DNA from: Fallopia convolvulus
Taxonomy: Eukaryota > Streptophyta > Magnoliopsida > Caryophyllales > Polygonaceae
Assembly (NCBI GenBank): GCA_964016875.1
Contig: OZ024721.1
Coordinates: forward strand, 37,862,823 to 37,926,822
DNA: 64,000 nucleotides
Direction of reading: 5' to 3'
In this document: positions 22,601 to 34,345 of the stretch, in pieces
Numbering within the stretch: the stretch's first letter is position 1
Layout: every line of letters starts with the position of its first letter
Notes under the pieces: model-generated
Told to the model about the DNA's origin: nothing
Database searches by the model: none
The model's input: the letters and a program-made list of their open reading frames with translations, nothing else
Program-made: the position numbers and the translations under genes

Positions 22601-23975
22601 TCTGCACTCTCCCAGATTTGCTCCTACTTTATACTATCCTTTCAACATTTGTTCGGCCGGCCCCTAACTCTGTGAAAGTCTCCAAAAACCAAGTCCTCAC
22701 ACCTTCGAACTGGCTCGCCGGGGCTCAGTTTTAATGGAAGTGAACTCAAAGGAGAGTTAGACTCCGTTTCAAAAGAAAGGGGATTCTCACCTGTACATGC
22801 CCAAACCATCGAAGTCTCAATTCTCGCGGCTTGTCCCCTATAATAGCAAACCCCGCCTTGCTCTTGATCACTTTATTCAGCGGATAAGAAACACATTTGT
22901 ACTAGTTGCCCGGCACTCACGTATCTGACATACTACATTTACATCATAAATGTTTAATATACAAATTAAAATCTATTCCTTTCAATTAAAAGAATAATAG
23001 AATAAATTTTCAGTTTGCTTTGACCTGTTCTTTTTTTTTTTTCACTATAAGGCACTAGTAGTATAAAAATAACTGAATCATTAAAATATTTCCATTACAA
23101 TATGCAGCAAAATCCAGAAAAGGCCAGAAGGCATGGAAGATGCTTGCTGACTCCAGAGGAAGTTGGCCTGATGCTGAGAGCATTGGGATATGGAAGTGAA
23201 GTTCATCTCTATGTTGCTTCTGGTGAGGTATACGGAGGAGAAGCAAGTTTGGCACCCTTAAAGTCTCTCTTCCCCAATTTCCATTCTAAAGATACAATAG
23301 CCAGCAAGAAGGAATTGGAAGCGTTTTCTAAGTTTTCTTCTCGAAGGGCAGCACTGGACTTTATTGTATGTGATGAAAGTGATGTTTTTGTTACTAACAA
23401 TAATGGAAACATGGCAAAGATCTTGGCGGGGCGAAGGTAGATAACAATTACTTGCTTCAGTTATTTTTGGACAAAAAATTTGATATGGATGCTTATTTGT
23501 CTTTTTTTAATCTTTTAGGAGATACTTTGGGCATAAACCAACTATTCGTCCCAATGGGAAGAAACTGTACAGGCTTTTTGCAAACAGAGGTAACATGACC
23601 TGGGAAGAATTTACCTCAAAAGTCCGGACTTTCCAGAGAGGATTTCTGGGAGTGCCAAAGGAATTGAGATCAGGTAGGGGTGAGTTTCATGAGAACCCAT
23701 CCACCTGCATCTGTGAAGATACTGCCGCCTTGGAAAAAAGAAAGTCGAATACAGGTGCTCGGAAAATAGGGAAGGGAAAATCTCCTCCAGCAAGAAGAGA
23801 AGGAGAAGAAGATGATGAATATCGTAATGCTGAAGATGATATGGAATGGATTGATCCGGATTATGATGCTGATAACGGTTTGATTCATGAACAGCGCTCC
23901 TTCAATGGAACTGAGTTTGATTATGATGGACTTACAACTGATGAGCCTGAGCTGGAAGATATGGTTTCAGACTAG
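19670..23975 (+). CDS. O-fucosyltransferase family protein (PF10250 type), 10 exons, 578 aa
   Basis: Exons: 19670-19849, 19936-19989, 20098-20188, 20510-20586, 21034-21122, 21226-21400, 21858-22039, 22148-22250, 23108-23436, 23519-23975. All introns are GT-AG and the phases join without a stop. The first ATG follows a CT-rich leader. Seen in order: a short basic cytosolic tail, one membrane anchor at about residues 24-44 (IYGAILCAFFLLTFFIAP), a stem, then the catalytic domain with GGLNQQRTGIVDAVAAARIL, the HLRFEPDMLAFSGC motif and the late motifs FIVCDESDVFVTNNNGN and GHKPTIRPNGKKL. The C-terminus is acidic. The family transfers fucose from GDP-fucose in the Golgi; plant members act in cell-wall glycan or glycoprotein modification, and the acceptor here is not evident. 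The topology fits a type II Golgi enzyme. No break is seen, so it is probably functional. Confidence 0.93.
21532..21560 (+). repeat. (GT)n-(G)20 simple repeat in intron 6 of the O-fucosyltransferase gene
   Basis: A GT run passes into 20 consecutive G. Such runs are prone to length error in assembly and could form a G-quadruplex. Confidence 0.8.
22336..22440 (-). mobile_element. SINE-like relic in intron 8 of the O-fucosyltransferase gene
   Basis: A CAA run at the left, then ACCCAGTGTAGTTCCAC and ATCTGGGGAGGCCAAGATGG, resemble tRNA-derived plant SINEs of the tobacco TS type read backwards, whose tail is (TTG)n. The rest of the 0.86-kb intron holds more CAA-rich sequence and nothing clearly genic. 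Confidence 0.45.
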
Positions 23976-25048
23976 GATGCTTCAATTTTCCGTTGAAGGT
24001 AATTGAAGTTCATTTTGCCAGGTGGCAATTCAAAGCTTATAACGCGCCAACATGTCGTGTACTGTGCATGTCAAACTGCACAAGTTCTATGTAGGCGCAA
24101 GTAAACAATGTATTATAGCAAGTTTCAGTTAGAAACGGGCAGAGTTGGTGCATCCAATTTCTTAATCAGCTAGGACAAATTAAATTGATACAAACCAGGA
24201 TTTGTTGACTTCAGCAAAGGAACAGAAGTGACAGATTATTTGTGAACAGTTTTGGAGAGTCAGACAGTTTGGTAGGTTTTGGAAATCTCAGTTTTGCACG
24301 GCTGTTTCAATGGTTTCATTCCTACTATTTTGGTCAGTTTATGATTCTGTTATGTCTAGGCTTCTAGCTAGTGATTTTAATTACCTTCTGGTTTGGATCC
24401 TGTATGGATTGATTATAGACACGTCAAAGGAGCATTAGAGCCTTTTCTTTCGTTGATGGAAGAATTTGAATTTTAAATAACATTCTAGTTTGTAGAAATC
24501 TTATTACTTGTAAAGACTTCATAAAAGTATGCTGTTGATTACAAGGACCTTATGGAGTGTGTGAGAAGTGAAATTATAGAAGTATGCTAGGTCAAACAAA
24601 CAAACCCTTTGTTTGTAGAGATCGAAGTATGCGTTAGAACATAGAAGTGAAATAATAAGTTCAGTGTGCATGACGTATAGGGTGCTCTAGAATCATTATG
24701 CTTAATTAGACTACGGAAGTCGCTTCCTTTTGAGCTATTCTAACCAAATTACCTTGTTTGGACTTTGGAGTCGTACAACTTTCCAGTTTCTAAAGTCCAA
24801 GTCTGGGAGATTTGCTGTTTTTGTCAACACTTTGGCATTTGGAAAAAAAAAATGGTATAGAACATTCGGAGTCAAATACATGTGGGATTTGAGCTTATTT
24901 TGAATTGGTCTAAAAATCAGTTCAAAATTCCGTTCAGACGCTTGTAAGTTTGGATTTGTTCGGCGGGGGTTTATTTTGAGCTCATTAAGCCTTTTAAGTT
25001 ACAAATAAATAAACTCGGTCTTGTTTGTTTGGTGCAAAGCCAAAGGCC
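23976..25048 (+). other. 3' flank of the O-fucosyltransferase gene and intergenic DNA
   Basis: The first few hundred bases probably hold the 3' UTR. Beyond that no gene or clear element is seen. Confidence 0.5.
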
Positions 25049-25289
25049 AGGGTCTGTTCGGTGTTATGAAGTTGATATGAACTGAAGCTGAAGTTAAATT
25101 TTATATGAGTTGAAGTTGAAGTTGAAGTTGAAGCTGAAACTTTTTTAGTAGCTGGATTTTTTAGTTGAAATTCGAAACTTTTTTTGGTATATATTTATTT
25201 TAGATGTTTGCTATACAAAGTTGACTGAGGTTGATATCATAAATAATGGAGTAGAAATTACAAAAAGAATATTAATATAAATTATATAA

Positions 25290-27132
25290 GAGAAAGAGTC
25301 GTGTGAGAATGGTCGCCCAGGTGAGAATTAAGAATAAATCTCGCTCGTCCATTCCAAAAAATCAACGCCCCTTTTAATTCATTAAAAAGATAAAATACGG
25401 CACGGGCGAATTTTTCCTGTATTATTCGCGTATTTTTCAATAAAATATGGCACGGACGAATTTTTCCCGTATTATTCACATATTTTTCGAAAAATACGTT
25501 TTTATGAGACGCGCCCAGTTTGTTCATCAAAACTAGCGATTTGTTCATCCATATTCACCATTTGTTAATCAATACTAACTAATTGTGCATCGAGTTTTTG
25601 ATAACAATGTTCATCGATTTTGAACTTTTTTTATTTTCAATTTTATTTTTTACCTTATCTAATGCGTGTGAATACAATATTATTTAGTTTTTGATGCACA
25701 TAGAATTATTTTCAAACCAAAAATGGTGTTCTGATTGTTAAAGATAAGGTCATTAATATACTTCCAAGTTGTCTACAACATATAAGCAAAAGTTAAACCC
25801 CAAAAGTCTTCTTTTTTCAAGTTCAACAATTGATGCCAAACATCCGTCTATGACTCCTAACGACGTCGAGGAAAAGCTAAGGGTGTCATTTGACGGACCA
25901 ATCACAAGAACTCGAAACAAGAAGATACAAGATGCAACTCATGCTCTTCTAGATCATTTAGGAGCCATGACGGATCAAGCTTCGCAATCTCCATGGATTA
26001 CCATGCTTAGACATCAAGTTTAGACAAACTCGAGCCTGGATCAAGAGGTCTCAATGCCCATATATATTCATCGATATACTTCTATTTGTTCATTGATATA
26101 AATTGTTTGTTCATTGATATATACCCATATTTGTTCATTGATATAACCTTGTTTGTCCATTGTTTGTTCATGAATATACTGCTATTTGTTCATTGATATA
26201 ACCTTGTTTGTTCATTATTATACCCTTATTTGTGAATTGAAATAAACTTATGTTTATGTGTCAATACCATCAATTTGTACATTTAGGACTATGTACACAA
26301 TTTTCATGGCTACCTATATGAGCACAACCAAAGAAACAAATAAAGTGCTCAATATAGTACATAAATAAGTTAAAGTTGATATAGAAGCTTGAATGCAAAG
26401 GATAATAGATAAATTATCTGACTTTGCAATAATATGATGTATGATAAGAGAACAAGCCAACTGCAAACCGAATAGGAGTGCTTGTGCCTTATTTAGCTAT
26501 GTTTGGAGCCCAAGAAGTAGCCACATGTTTCACAGTAGCAACAATGACAAATCCAAAGGAGTCAAATAAGACAATACCAAGACCGACATCAAAACAATTA
26601 GTTTTGTCTCACATACGGCTAATTATGATGAACACACATATATTAATGCATATAATTTCAATACACATTCATCCATTTTTTATATACAAACAATAGATAT
26701 TTGATGCACAAACAATAGTTCATTTATTCACAAAATCACAATTTTGATGAACAAAATCACAGTGTTGATGAACAAAATCACAGTGTCGTATTTTCGTTTT
26801 TTATGAACAAAATCACAATGTTGATGAACATATTGCATGCATTTTTGATACACATTTGTTCATTTTTTATGTACAAACAATATATTTTCGATGCACAAAC
26901 AATAGTTTATTTATGCACAAAATCACAGTTTTGATGAACCAAATCATAGTGTTGATGAACAAATCCACATTATTGATGAACAAATCCACAATATTGATGA
27001 ACAATCTGGGCGCGCGTCCTATTTCCGTTTTTTTTTTAAATACGAGGATAATTCGCCCGTGCCGTTTTTCCCCTTTTTAAGTGAAATGATCAACGCCTTT
27101 GATTTTTCTTCATCCAACAGCGAACCGGACCC
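25290..27132. mobile_element. Element G: MULE-like long-inverted-repeat element with 9-bp target duplication
   Basis: A 9-bp repeat ATTATATAA flanks it (25281-25289 and 27133-27141), the length made by Mutator-like transposases. Inverted arms at about 25351-25560 and 26960-27115 share ATACGGCACGGGCGAAT and CGCGCCCAG followed by TTGTTCATCAA. The left arm has a 52-bp tandem duplication (25391-25490). Inside are many direct copies of TTTGTTCATTGATATA (26040-26240) and, inverted, of TGATGAACAAA (26740-27005). The outermost 50 bases at each end do not match well. A short frame (25769-26023) with GPITRTRNKKIQ, like peptides found in plant Gypsy elements, may be captured sequence. No transposase is seen, so it is non-autonomous. 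Confidence 0.6.
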
Positions 27133-27326
27133 ATTATATAATATATTTTATTTATAATTTAGGGTAATATATGAAAAAGTTTTCCATAAGCTTATATAAG
27201 TTGGGGTATATAGACCTTATATTTTGGGCAAAATTTCAACTACATTCAAATTTGCTAAGCTTCGATAAGCTTGAATCAATTACGTGCGTTGAACGTTTGT
27301 ACAAGAGCTTATTTATTTGCATAATC

Positions 27327-28164
27327 TGATGATGCCCAAAATGGTAAAGTAAGAAGTGGGCCCGGGGTACGAAGAACATACAGACTCGACGAGCCTCACA
27401 AGGATGATCCTGGGGCCCACAACCGCACCCACCTTTTATTTTAACAAAATTCCTACCCCCGCGAGGTCCTCCGAAACCTTGGAACGAGGTCTAAACCTCG
27501 TAACCGACTCTATTGACACGCCCGCCCACCAGAACCACTCAGATAGCGCCACTCCCCCAAGCCAATCACCAGCTGCCTCGCCTCTAGACCAATCAAAGCC
27601 CTTGATCTCGGGCGTCCCACATCGGACAATGATCAAAACTCAACTCTCCAATCCTCTATAAATAGAGGGGGACCTCGTATGGAAAAGGGGTCGAAAAACA
27701 TCTTGAACTCAAGAACTATCTTGCTCGTTGAAGATCGACGTGATCGAAACATCGTCAAAAGACCTCGCTACAGACAAGTGAAGTCCACAAAAAGTCTTCA
27801 AGTCGCTCAGAAATCCCGTTCACATCAAGGACCTCGCTACTCAATCTCGCAAGTCGTCAACACCGCTTTTTGGGATCAACCTTGCGCAAGGGTCAAGCAA
27901 GTGATACTTAGGGATATAAGATTATCTAGCAACTAGGAGATCTCGAACATTGTTAGATCGAGATCTCGAACATCCGTAGGGGGTCTAGGGTGTTAATCTC
28001 AAGTGTCTGTAGGCCTCGTTGGCTTGTAATCTCGCTGGTTTGCAACCTCGTTTTCTTGTAACCTCGTTGTAAAGAATATCATAAATAAAGAAGCAAGTGT
28101 TCGCACAATCGAATATAATAATCCCATCTCTTGTCTTTTAGCGAACGGTTTATTTCGGGTTTCA
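27327..28164 (+). repeat. 5' LTR of element C
   Basis: 838 bp, TGATGATGCCC...GGGTTTCA. ACCTCG/CGAGGT occurs eight times by my count. A short frame inside it also occurs in the 3' LTR and is not taken as a gene. Confidence 0.95.
27654..27667 (+). promoter_or_regulatory. Palindromic TATA box in the 5' LTR of C
   Basis: CTCTATAAATAGAG, a perfect inverted repeat around AA. The same box is at 46604-46617 (3' LTR) and 59246-59259 (element D), so it is conserved among elements whose LTRs have otherwise diverged. Confidence 0.8.
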
Positions 28165-28168
28165 TCAC

Positions 28169-28186
28169 TGGCGCCGTCTGTCGGAA
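28169..28186 (+). promoter_or_regulatory. Primer binding site of element C
   Basis: TGGCGCCGTCTGTCGGAA, four bases after the LTR. This form is usual in plant Tat-type Gypsy elements; the priming tRNA is not deduced here. Confidence 0.8.
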
Positions 28187-28244
28187 CCTCTTCATCCTAA
28201 GCAGTTCCTCGATTAGTGCAAACCTTAGCTTCGATTCCCTCAAA

Positions 28245-29255
28245 ATGGCTTGCCCAAACAATTTCTTCCCTCAACACCCCGACAACATGCCCGAAACTGC
28301 GCAGTGGACGGCCTCGCGGCCTCTAGGCTGCCCGTTCGTGGTCCCTCCAGGATGGACGTACGCCGCCCCGCAGAACCCATTCCCATTCCAAGGCTTCGAG
28401 CAGGGCGGCGCACCCCCGAACCCATACCCCTACCCGGCTTATGGGCAATACCAGCAGGGCTTCGCCCCTTCGTACGTCCCCGTTCCCCCCAGGGTGAACC
28501 TCACTCCGAGTACGTACTTGCATACGTCCCTAGGCGTGTGCCGGAGCCCGAGTCCTCCACCAATGGCTCGTCAACAGAGAGGCCTCCCCGAGATCCCATG
28601 CAGATCTCGCGGTCTCGATCTCGATGATCGAGGCTGCACGAGCCGGAACTGTCCGAAACAGCGGGGAGCGCGATGCACTACCCAAGGTCTCGATCGCGCA
28701 ATTTGAGGCCACCGCCCCAAGATCTGGAGGAGGCCAAGATCACCTCTCCATTCATGGACGAGATCCGGAAAGCGCCAATGCCCAAGGGCTTCTTAAGGCC
28801 ACAAATGGGGCTTTATGACGGCTCAGCGGACCTTGAGGAGCACGTAAAGCACTTCGCAGTCCAGAAGAACGTCAACGCCTACAACGACGCGATATTCTGC
28901 CGGGTTTTCCCAACCACCTTGGAAAAGGCCGCGTTAACGTGGTTCTCAAGTGTTAGGATCGGCTCCGTGACCTCGTTCGCCCAGTTGTGTGATTCCTTCA
29001 TCACTCACTTCAGCGGCTCTAGGAAGCACAAGAAGAACATGCGGGATCTCCGCGGAATTGAGCAGGGGGAGAGCGAGTCTTTGGGCGCCTTCTTCACGAG
29101 GTTCACAACCGCGGTGGCGGAAATTGCGCACGTCGACGAGTCGTCGGTGCACGACACCCTCATGGGCAACCTGCGCATCGGGGATTTCAAGAATCACATT
29201 TTCTTGAAGAATCCGGCGACGTACGAAAAGCCTGTGCCCCCGGATCACGGCCCAA
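28245..29255 (+). pseudogene. Element C gag, broken by frameshifts
   Basis: ATG at 28245 (MACPNNFFPQHPDNM), homologous to the gag of element D. A Pro/Tyr-rich N-terminal part leads to a one-base deletion near 28490, a stop near 28625 and then the gag core (MGLYDGSADLEEHVKHFAVQ, GSRKHKKNMRDLRGIE). Another frameshift near 29230 passes to the protease frame. No product of full length is possible. Confidence 0.88.
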
Positions 29256-30400
29256 GTGTACGCCGAGGATGCCGCCAACCAGAGCTCACGACCGAGGACT
29301 GACAAAGAAATCGTCGCCGAGGCCAAGGGGAAGGCGAAAGTGGACGCGCCGGCTGCGCGCGATGCGTATGTGACGCAGGCACATAACCCCAACAACAACA
29401 ACAACAACAACAACAATAGGAACAACAATAACAACCGGAACAACAACAACAACAATAACAACCGGAACAACAACAACAACAACAACAACAATAATAACCG
29501 GAACAACAACCGTGGAGGCGGTGGCGGAGGTTGGAACTGCTTTGGCGGGAAACCGCGGGGTTATCGAGGCAAGGGAGGTCCTGCGTACAACCCGAATGAA
29601 AAGGGCCGCGCCAACCCCGCGTCAAGAGCCAACACCGTGCCGCAAGGCCCAAGTCACGCTCAGGCCAACAACAACAACGTCGAGCAGCAGGCGCCCGCGA
29701 AGCAGGCCTGGTCTGGGCAGGCGACGGCACCCGATGGATATATCCACACCATCTCGGGCGGACCATCGCCGGCTGGATCAAGCCAGGCGGAAAGGAAGAG
29801 TTACGCGAGGGAAAGCCATCATGAGCCCTCGGTATTTAGCGTTGCTCAAACCTCGTGGTCTCACGTAGGCTTGTCCTTCTCATCCGAAGATGCCGAGGGG
29901 CTCCACATGCCACACTCCGACCCCTTGGTGGTACACGCTCAAATGGGCTCAAAGATGGTGAAGCGAGTGCTGGTAGACACGGGATCCTCCGTGGACATCA
30001 TGTACTATGGCGCGTTCGAGCAGTTGGGCATCTCCGAGACATCCTTGAAGCCCTACGCTGGGAAACTCACCTCCTTCTCGGGAGACGAAGTCGACGTGGC
30101 AGGTCTCATAGACCTCTGGATGACGCTAGGCACCGGCTCCACCAGGAGAACCGAGATGGTGGAGTTCACGGTGGTACGCTTGCCTTCAGTGTGGAATGCA
30201 ATCATCGAGAGGGTCTCCCTGATGAGTTCCAGGCGGTAGTTTCTATCTATCACCTGAAGATGAAGTTCCCCGTCGACGGTGGGGTTGGAGAGGTAAAAGG
30301 CAATCAAGAGGAAGGTCGCGTTTGCTATGCGACCTTTGCAAAACAAAAGTGCCCGGTGTTCATGGTGGAATCCCCCGGCGAGGCCGATCTCGAAGTCTAG
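29256..30400 (+). pseudogene. Element C Asn-rich linker and aspartic protease
   Basis: Continues gag in another frame: YAEDAANQSSRPRTDKE, then an (AAC)n-coded Asn run at 29389-29510 broken by Arg, a GGGGGGWNCFGGKPRG stretch, and the protease with LVDTGSSVDIMYYGAFEQL. A frameshift near 30225 and a TAG at 30398-30400 end it. The Asn run is much longer than in element D, which suggests microsatellite growth after divergence. No CCHC knuckle is present; the Gly/Asn/Arg stretch may bind RNA instead. Confidence 0.87.
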
Positions 30401-30436
30401 GATTTCACGGTCCCCACTCCTGAGCAAGAAAGAAGG

Positions 30437-31789
30437 GTGATATCCCCTTTCGAGAGCGAGTCTGAGAAGATCTACCTCAGAGAATGCCTCTCGGGGGCGT
30501 CAGCAATGTCGCTAGAAGCCTTCCTCGTTGGGTCCCGCGACGTGTTCGCTTGGACTGCAAAGGATCTCCGAGGTGTCCCGCGGACCGTGGCCCAACACTC
30601 TTTGAACGTCAATGTCACCACTCGCCCCGTGGTGCAGCGGCGAAGAAAAATGAATGAAGAAAGGGTGAACGCCGCGAATGACGAGGTGGCAAAATTGCTG
30701 GCTGCGGGGTTCATTCGCGAGGTGCAATACCCCCGGTGGTTGTCCAACGTCGTGCTTGTCAAAAAAGCCATCGGGAAGTGGAGGATGTGCGTCGATTTCA
30801 AGGACCTCAACAAAGCCTGTCCCAAAGACAGTTACCCCTTGCCCTTGATCGATGAGCTCGTTGACTCAACCGCATGTCACGGGGTTTTAAGCTTCCTCGA
30901 CGCATACTCAAGGTACAATCAAGTCCTGATGAATCCGCGAGAAGAGGAGGAAACATCTTTCATCACCCAGCGAGGCACTTATTGCTACAAAGTCATGCCG
31001 TTTGGTCTAAAGAACGCGGGGGCCACCTTTCAACGCCTCGTCGACCGCGTCTTTAAGAATCATCTCGGGCGGAACGTGTCGGCTTATGTCGACGATATTG
31101 TTGTCCGGAGCAAGACCCCTGAAGAGCATCTGGTCGACCTCGCTGAGGTCTTCGCCACGCTCAGGCACAACCGTCTCAGCCTGAACCCCGAGAAGTGCGT
31201 CTTCGGCGTGTCATCGGGAAAATTTTTAGGCTTTATGATTAGTGAGCGCGACATCGACGTAAACCCCGCCAAGGTCGAGTCGATCCTCTCAATGAGGTCA
31301 CCACGGTCTCGCACTGAGGTGCAACGGCTCAACGGTGCCGTCAACTACTTGGGGAGGTTTTGCTCCCGCTTGGCGGAGAGGTCCCTGCCCTTTTTCGCAG
31401 CTCTCAAGCAGAATGACAAGTTCGTGTGGGATGAGAGGCTTGAGCTCGCTTTCTCTGAACTAAAGGCCTTCCTGTTGAAGCTCCCCACACTGTCGCCCCC
31501 GATGGCGGGCGAAGACTTGCAACTGTATGTGGCAGTCAGCCCCGAGTCGGTCAGCGCGGTGCTAACCAGAAAGGCCACGCACCCAGTTTACTTCATGAGT
31601 CGCGTGCTCCAGCCCGCGGAGCAGCGCTATTCCCCGGCAGAGAAGATGGCGCTTGTAGTTGTGACCGCCGCAAGGCGTCTACTTCCATGCGCACCCCATC
31701 CGGGTCCTTTCTGTTCTCCCGCTTCGACAAATCCTCCACCAGCCCGTCCTCTCCGGGCGAATGACGAAGTGGGGAGTCAAGCTCTCTGA
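30437..31789 (+). pseudogene. Element C reverse transcriptase and first RNase H
   Basis: Open for about 450 codons. Seen: KWRMCVDFKDLNKACPKDSY, SFLDAYSRYNQ, CYKVMPFGLKNAGATFQRLV and the active-site box AYVDDIVVRSK (about 31084), then the RNase H-like part (LYVAVSPESVSAVLT, FMSRVLQPAEQRYSPAEKMA). A frameshift near 31680 replaces the end with unrelated residues. The intact homologue is in element D. Confidence 0.9.
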
Positions 31790-32480
31790 GTTCGACATCA
31801 GCTACCTCCCAAGGACCGCCATGAAAGGGCAAGTCGTCGCTGACTTCATGGTGGAGGTCACCTTCCCTGAGACAGAAACAAGCTCGGAAGAATGGAAGGT
31901 ATTCGTTGACGGCTCACGATGTGATGTCGGTGGCAGGGCTGGCGTATTCCTCGCTGGGCCCTCGATCGAGACGGAGTATTCCCTTAACTTCGCCTTTGAA
32001 GCCACCAATAACGAGGCCGAGTATGAGGCCATGATCGCCGGGATCGAGATGGCGCTCCTCAATGGGGCCCGGAAAATCAGGGTCTACACCGACTCCGAGT
32101 TGGTGGCGCGCCAACTCAACGGTCAGTACGACACCAAAACGGGGTTCCTGCCCGCGTATCAAGAAAAGGTCAAAGCCTTGGTGTCGTGCCTGGAAACCTT
32201 CGCGGTTGAATCCATCCCGCGAACCTCGAACACCAAAGCAGATGCTCTTGCGAGGTTAGGATCCGCCCTCCCCCTTGAAGTAGAGAACCGCGTGATGGTG
32301 GAAAGAAAACTCTCGCGGAGTGTGAACAGCGAGGTTCTATCTGTCATTACGGGGGATTGGAGGATCCCGATAAGACGGTATGTGGAGAGCGGTGTCCTCC
32401 CAGAGGACCCCGCACAGGCCAGGAAGCTGAAAATGCAGTCGGCGCGGTATTGCGTCGTAGGAGGCTATCTTTATCGCCGA
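31761..32480 (+). pseudogene. Element C second RNase H (aRNH, Tat hallmark)
   Basis: Frame with MTKWGVKLSEFDISYLPRTA, WKVFVDGSRCDVGG, NNEAEYEAMIAGIEMALLNG, VYTDSELVARQLNGQYD and SNTKADALARLGSA: an RNase H fold with its D-E-D residues, distinct from the first RNase H. Dual RNase H between RT and integrase is known from the Tat clade. The domain itself is unbroken, but just after it (YLYRRGS) about 60 residues are deleted. Confidence 0.87.
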
Positions 32481-32489
32481 GGCTCCGAC

Positions 32490-33427
32490 AGGAAGCGAGG
32501 TCCTATGTTCAGCGATGTGACGGATGTCAGAAGCACGGTAACCTCCTGCACGCCCCGACCTCGCAGCGTCGCTCCATACACGCGCCATGCCCCTTCGCTA
32601 TGTGAGGGATGGACATCCTCGGCCCCTTCCCCAAGGCCCCTGGCCAGGTACGGTATATCCTGGTCATTGTCGACTATTTCACGAAGTGGGTTGAGGCACA
32701 GGCAATGGAAAAGATCACGGGGACTAAGGTCTGCGACTTCCTGTGGAAGAACCTCGTCTGCTGCTTCGGCGTTCCCATGACCATCATGACCGACCATGGC
32801 CCCCAGTTTGATTGCGAAGAGACTCGGACATTCTGCTCAGACCTGGGCATAACCCTCAAGTTCTCCTCCGTGGCCCATCCTCAGTCCAACGGCCAGGTAG
32901 AGAACGTCAATGCCCGCATCCTGTCCGATCTAAAGAAACGGTTGGGCATGGCCCAAGGTCGTTGGGTAGAGCTCCTCCCGCTCGTCCTATAGACGTACCG
33001 CACCACTGCGCGCTGCGCAACCGGAGAAACGCCTTTCGCTCTAACCTACGAGGCGGAGGCCCTAGTCCCAGTAGAGACCTTGGTCCCGTCGGCAAGGGTG
33101 TTTGATTTCGATGAAAAGGAGAACGAGGCCAACCTCAGGGTCGAGTTGCTCTTCCGTGAAGAGCTGCGTGAGGTAGCCGACCTTCGCTCCAGGGAATACA
33201 AGCGCCGCGTGGCTGTCTACCATGATAAGAAGGTGAGACCTCGATTCCTGGCCACAGGTAGCCTCGTCTTGAGGCGAACCGGAAGTGGAAAACTGGACCC
33301 CAACTGGGAGGGGTCATACATCCTCGGCGAGGAGGTCGCTCCCGGAGCTTTCAAGCTCAAAGACAACGAGGGGCGTACCCTGAGCAAGACATGGAACGTC
33401 GACCGACTGAAAAAGTATTTTGTGTAA
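32490..33427 (+). pseudogene. Element C integrase
   Basis: After the deletion comes SYVQRCDGCQKHGNLLHAPT, so the N-terminal HHCC zinc domain is mostly lost. Then a TGA at 32603-32605 where Trp is expected, the catalytic core (VDYFTKWVEA, TDHGPQF, SNGQVENVN), a TAG at 32990-32992 again where Trp is usual, and the C-terminal part ending in WNVDRLKKYFV and TAA at 33427. Confidence 0.9.
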
Positions 33428-33521
33428 ACTCTCTAAACCCTATTACTTCTTGCAATTTTTGTGAATAAAGGGTTGTGGAACTTTCAAAATCTCTCTCAAA
33501 AATAAAAACCTCGTGTTTTAA

Positions 33522-34345
33522 GTCCAAACCTCGCTTCCCGCTTGGTGTTGGAGAATCTCGTTGAGTCCACCCCTCGCTTCCCGCTTAGGGTTGGAGAATC
33601 TTGTTAAGTCCAAACCTCGCTTCCCGCTTGGTGTTGGAGAATCTCGTTGAGTCCACCCCTCGCTTCCCGCTTGGGGTTGGAGAATCTCGTTAAGTCCAAA
33701 CCTCGCTTCCCGCTTGGTGTTGGAGAATCTCGTTGAGTCCACCCCTCGCTTCCCGCTTGGGGTTGGAGAATCTCGTTAAGTCCAAACCTCGCTTCCCGCT
33801 TGGTGTTGGAGAATCTCGTTGAGTCCACCCCTCGCTTCCCGCTTGGGGTTGGAGAATCTCGTTAAGTCCAAACCTCGCTTCCCGCTTGGTGTTGGAGAAT
33901 CTCGTTGAGTCCACCCCTCGCTTCCTGCTTGGGGTTGGAGAATCTCGTTAAGTCCAAACCTCGCTTCCCGCTTGGTGTTGGAGAATCTCGTTGAGTCCAC
34001 CCCCCGCTTCCCACTTGGGGTTGGAGAATCTCGTTAAGTCCAAACCTCGCTTCCCGCTTGGTGTTGGAGAATATAGTTGAGTCCACCCCTCGCTTCCCGC
34101 TTGGGGTTGGAGAATCTCGTTGGTCCAGACCTCGCTTCTCGCTTGGTGTTGGAGAATCTCGTTGAGTCCACCCCTCGCTTCCCGCTTGGGGTTGGAGAAT
34201 CTCGTTGGTCCAAACCTCGCTTCTCGCTTGGTGTTGGAGAATCTCGTTGAGTCCACCCCTCGCTTCCCGCTTGGGGTTGGAGAATCTCGTTTAGGAGAAG
34301 AGCCAGCCCCTCGCTCCCCACTTGAGGTTGGGAAACCTCAATAAA
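33522..34345 (+). repeat. Tandem array, 86-bp units made of two 43-bp halves, in element C
   Basis: About 18 half-units in head-to-tail order. Halves alternate between GTCCAAACCTCGCTTCCCGC...GGTGTTGG and GTCCACCCCTCGCTTCCCGC...GGGGTTGG, so a 43-bp unit duplicated, diverged, then the pair was amplified. A few units lack 2-3 bases. It lies just behind the integrase stop. Antisense frames of 74 codons repeat with the array and are artefacts. Confidence 0.95.

Noticed and set aside
27356..27661. 101-codon frame in the LTR of C, also at 46306-46611
   Set aside because: LTR sequence, many changes between copies alter residues freely, upstream of the TATA box; not a gene.
33518..34321. Series of overlapping 74-codon antisense frames
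   Set aside because: They repeat with the 86-bp array (period not changing frame pattern) and have no domain; they are artefacts of the tandem repeat.
33522..34345. CRISPR-like array
   Set aside because: Units are contiguous with no unique spacers, in a plant retroelement; it is a minisatellite.
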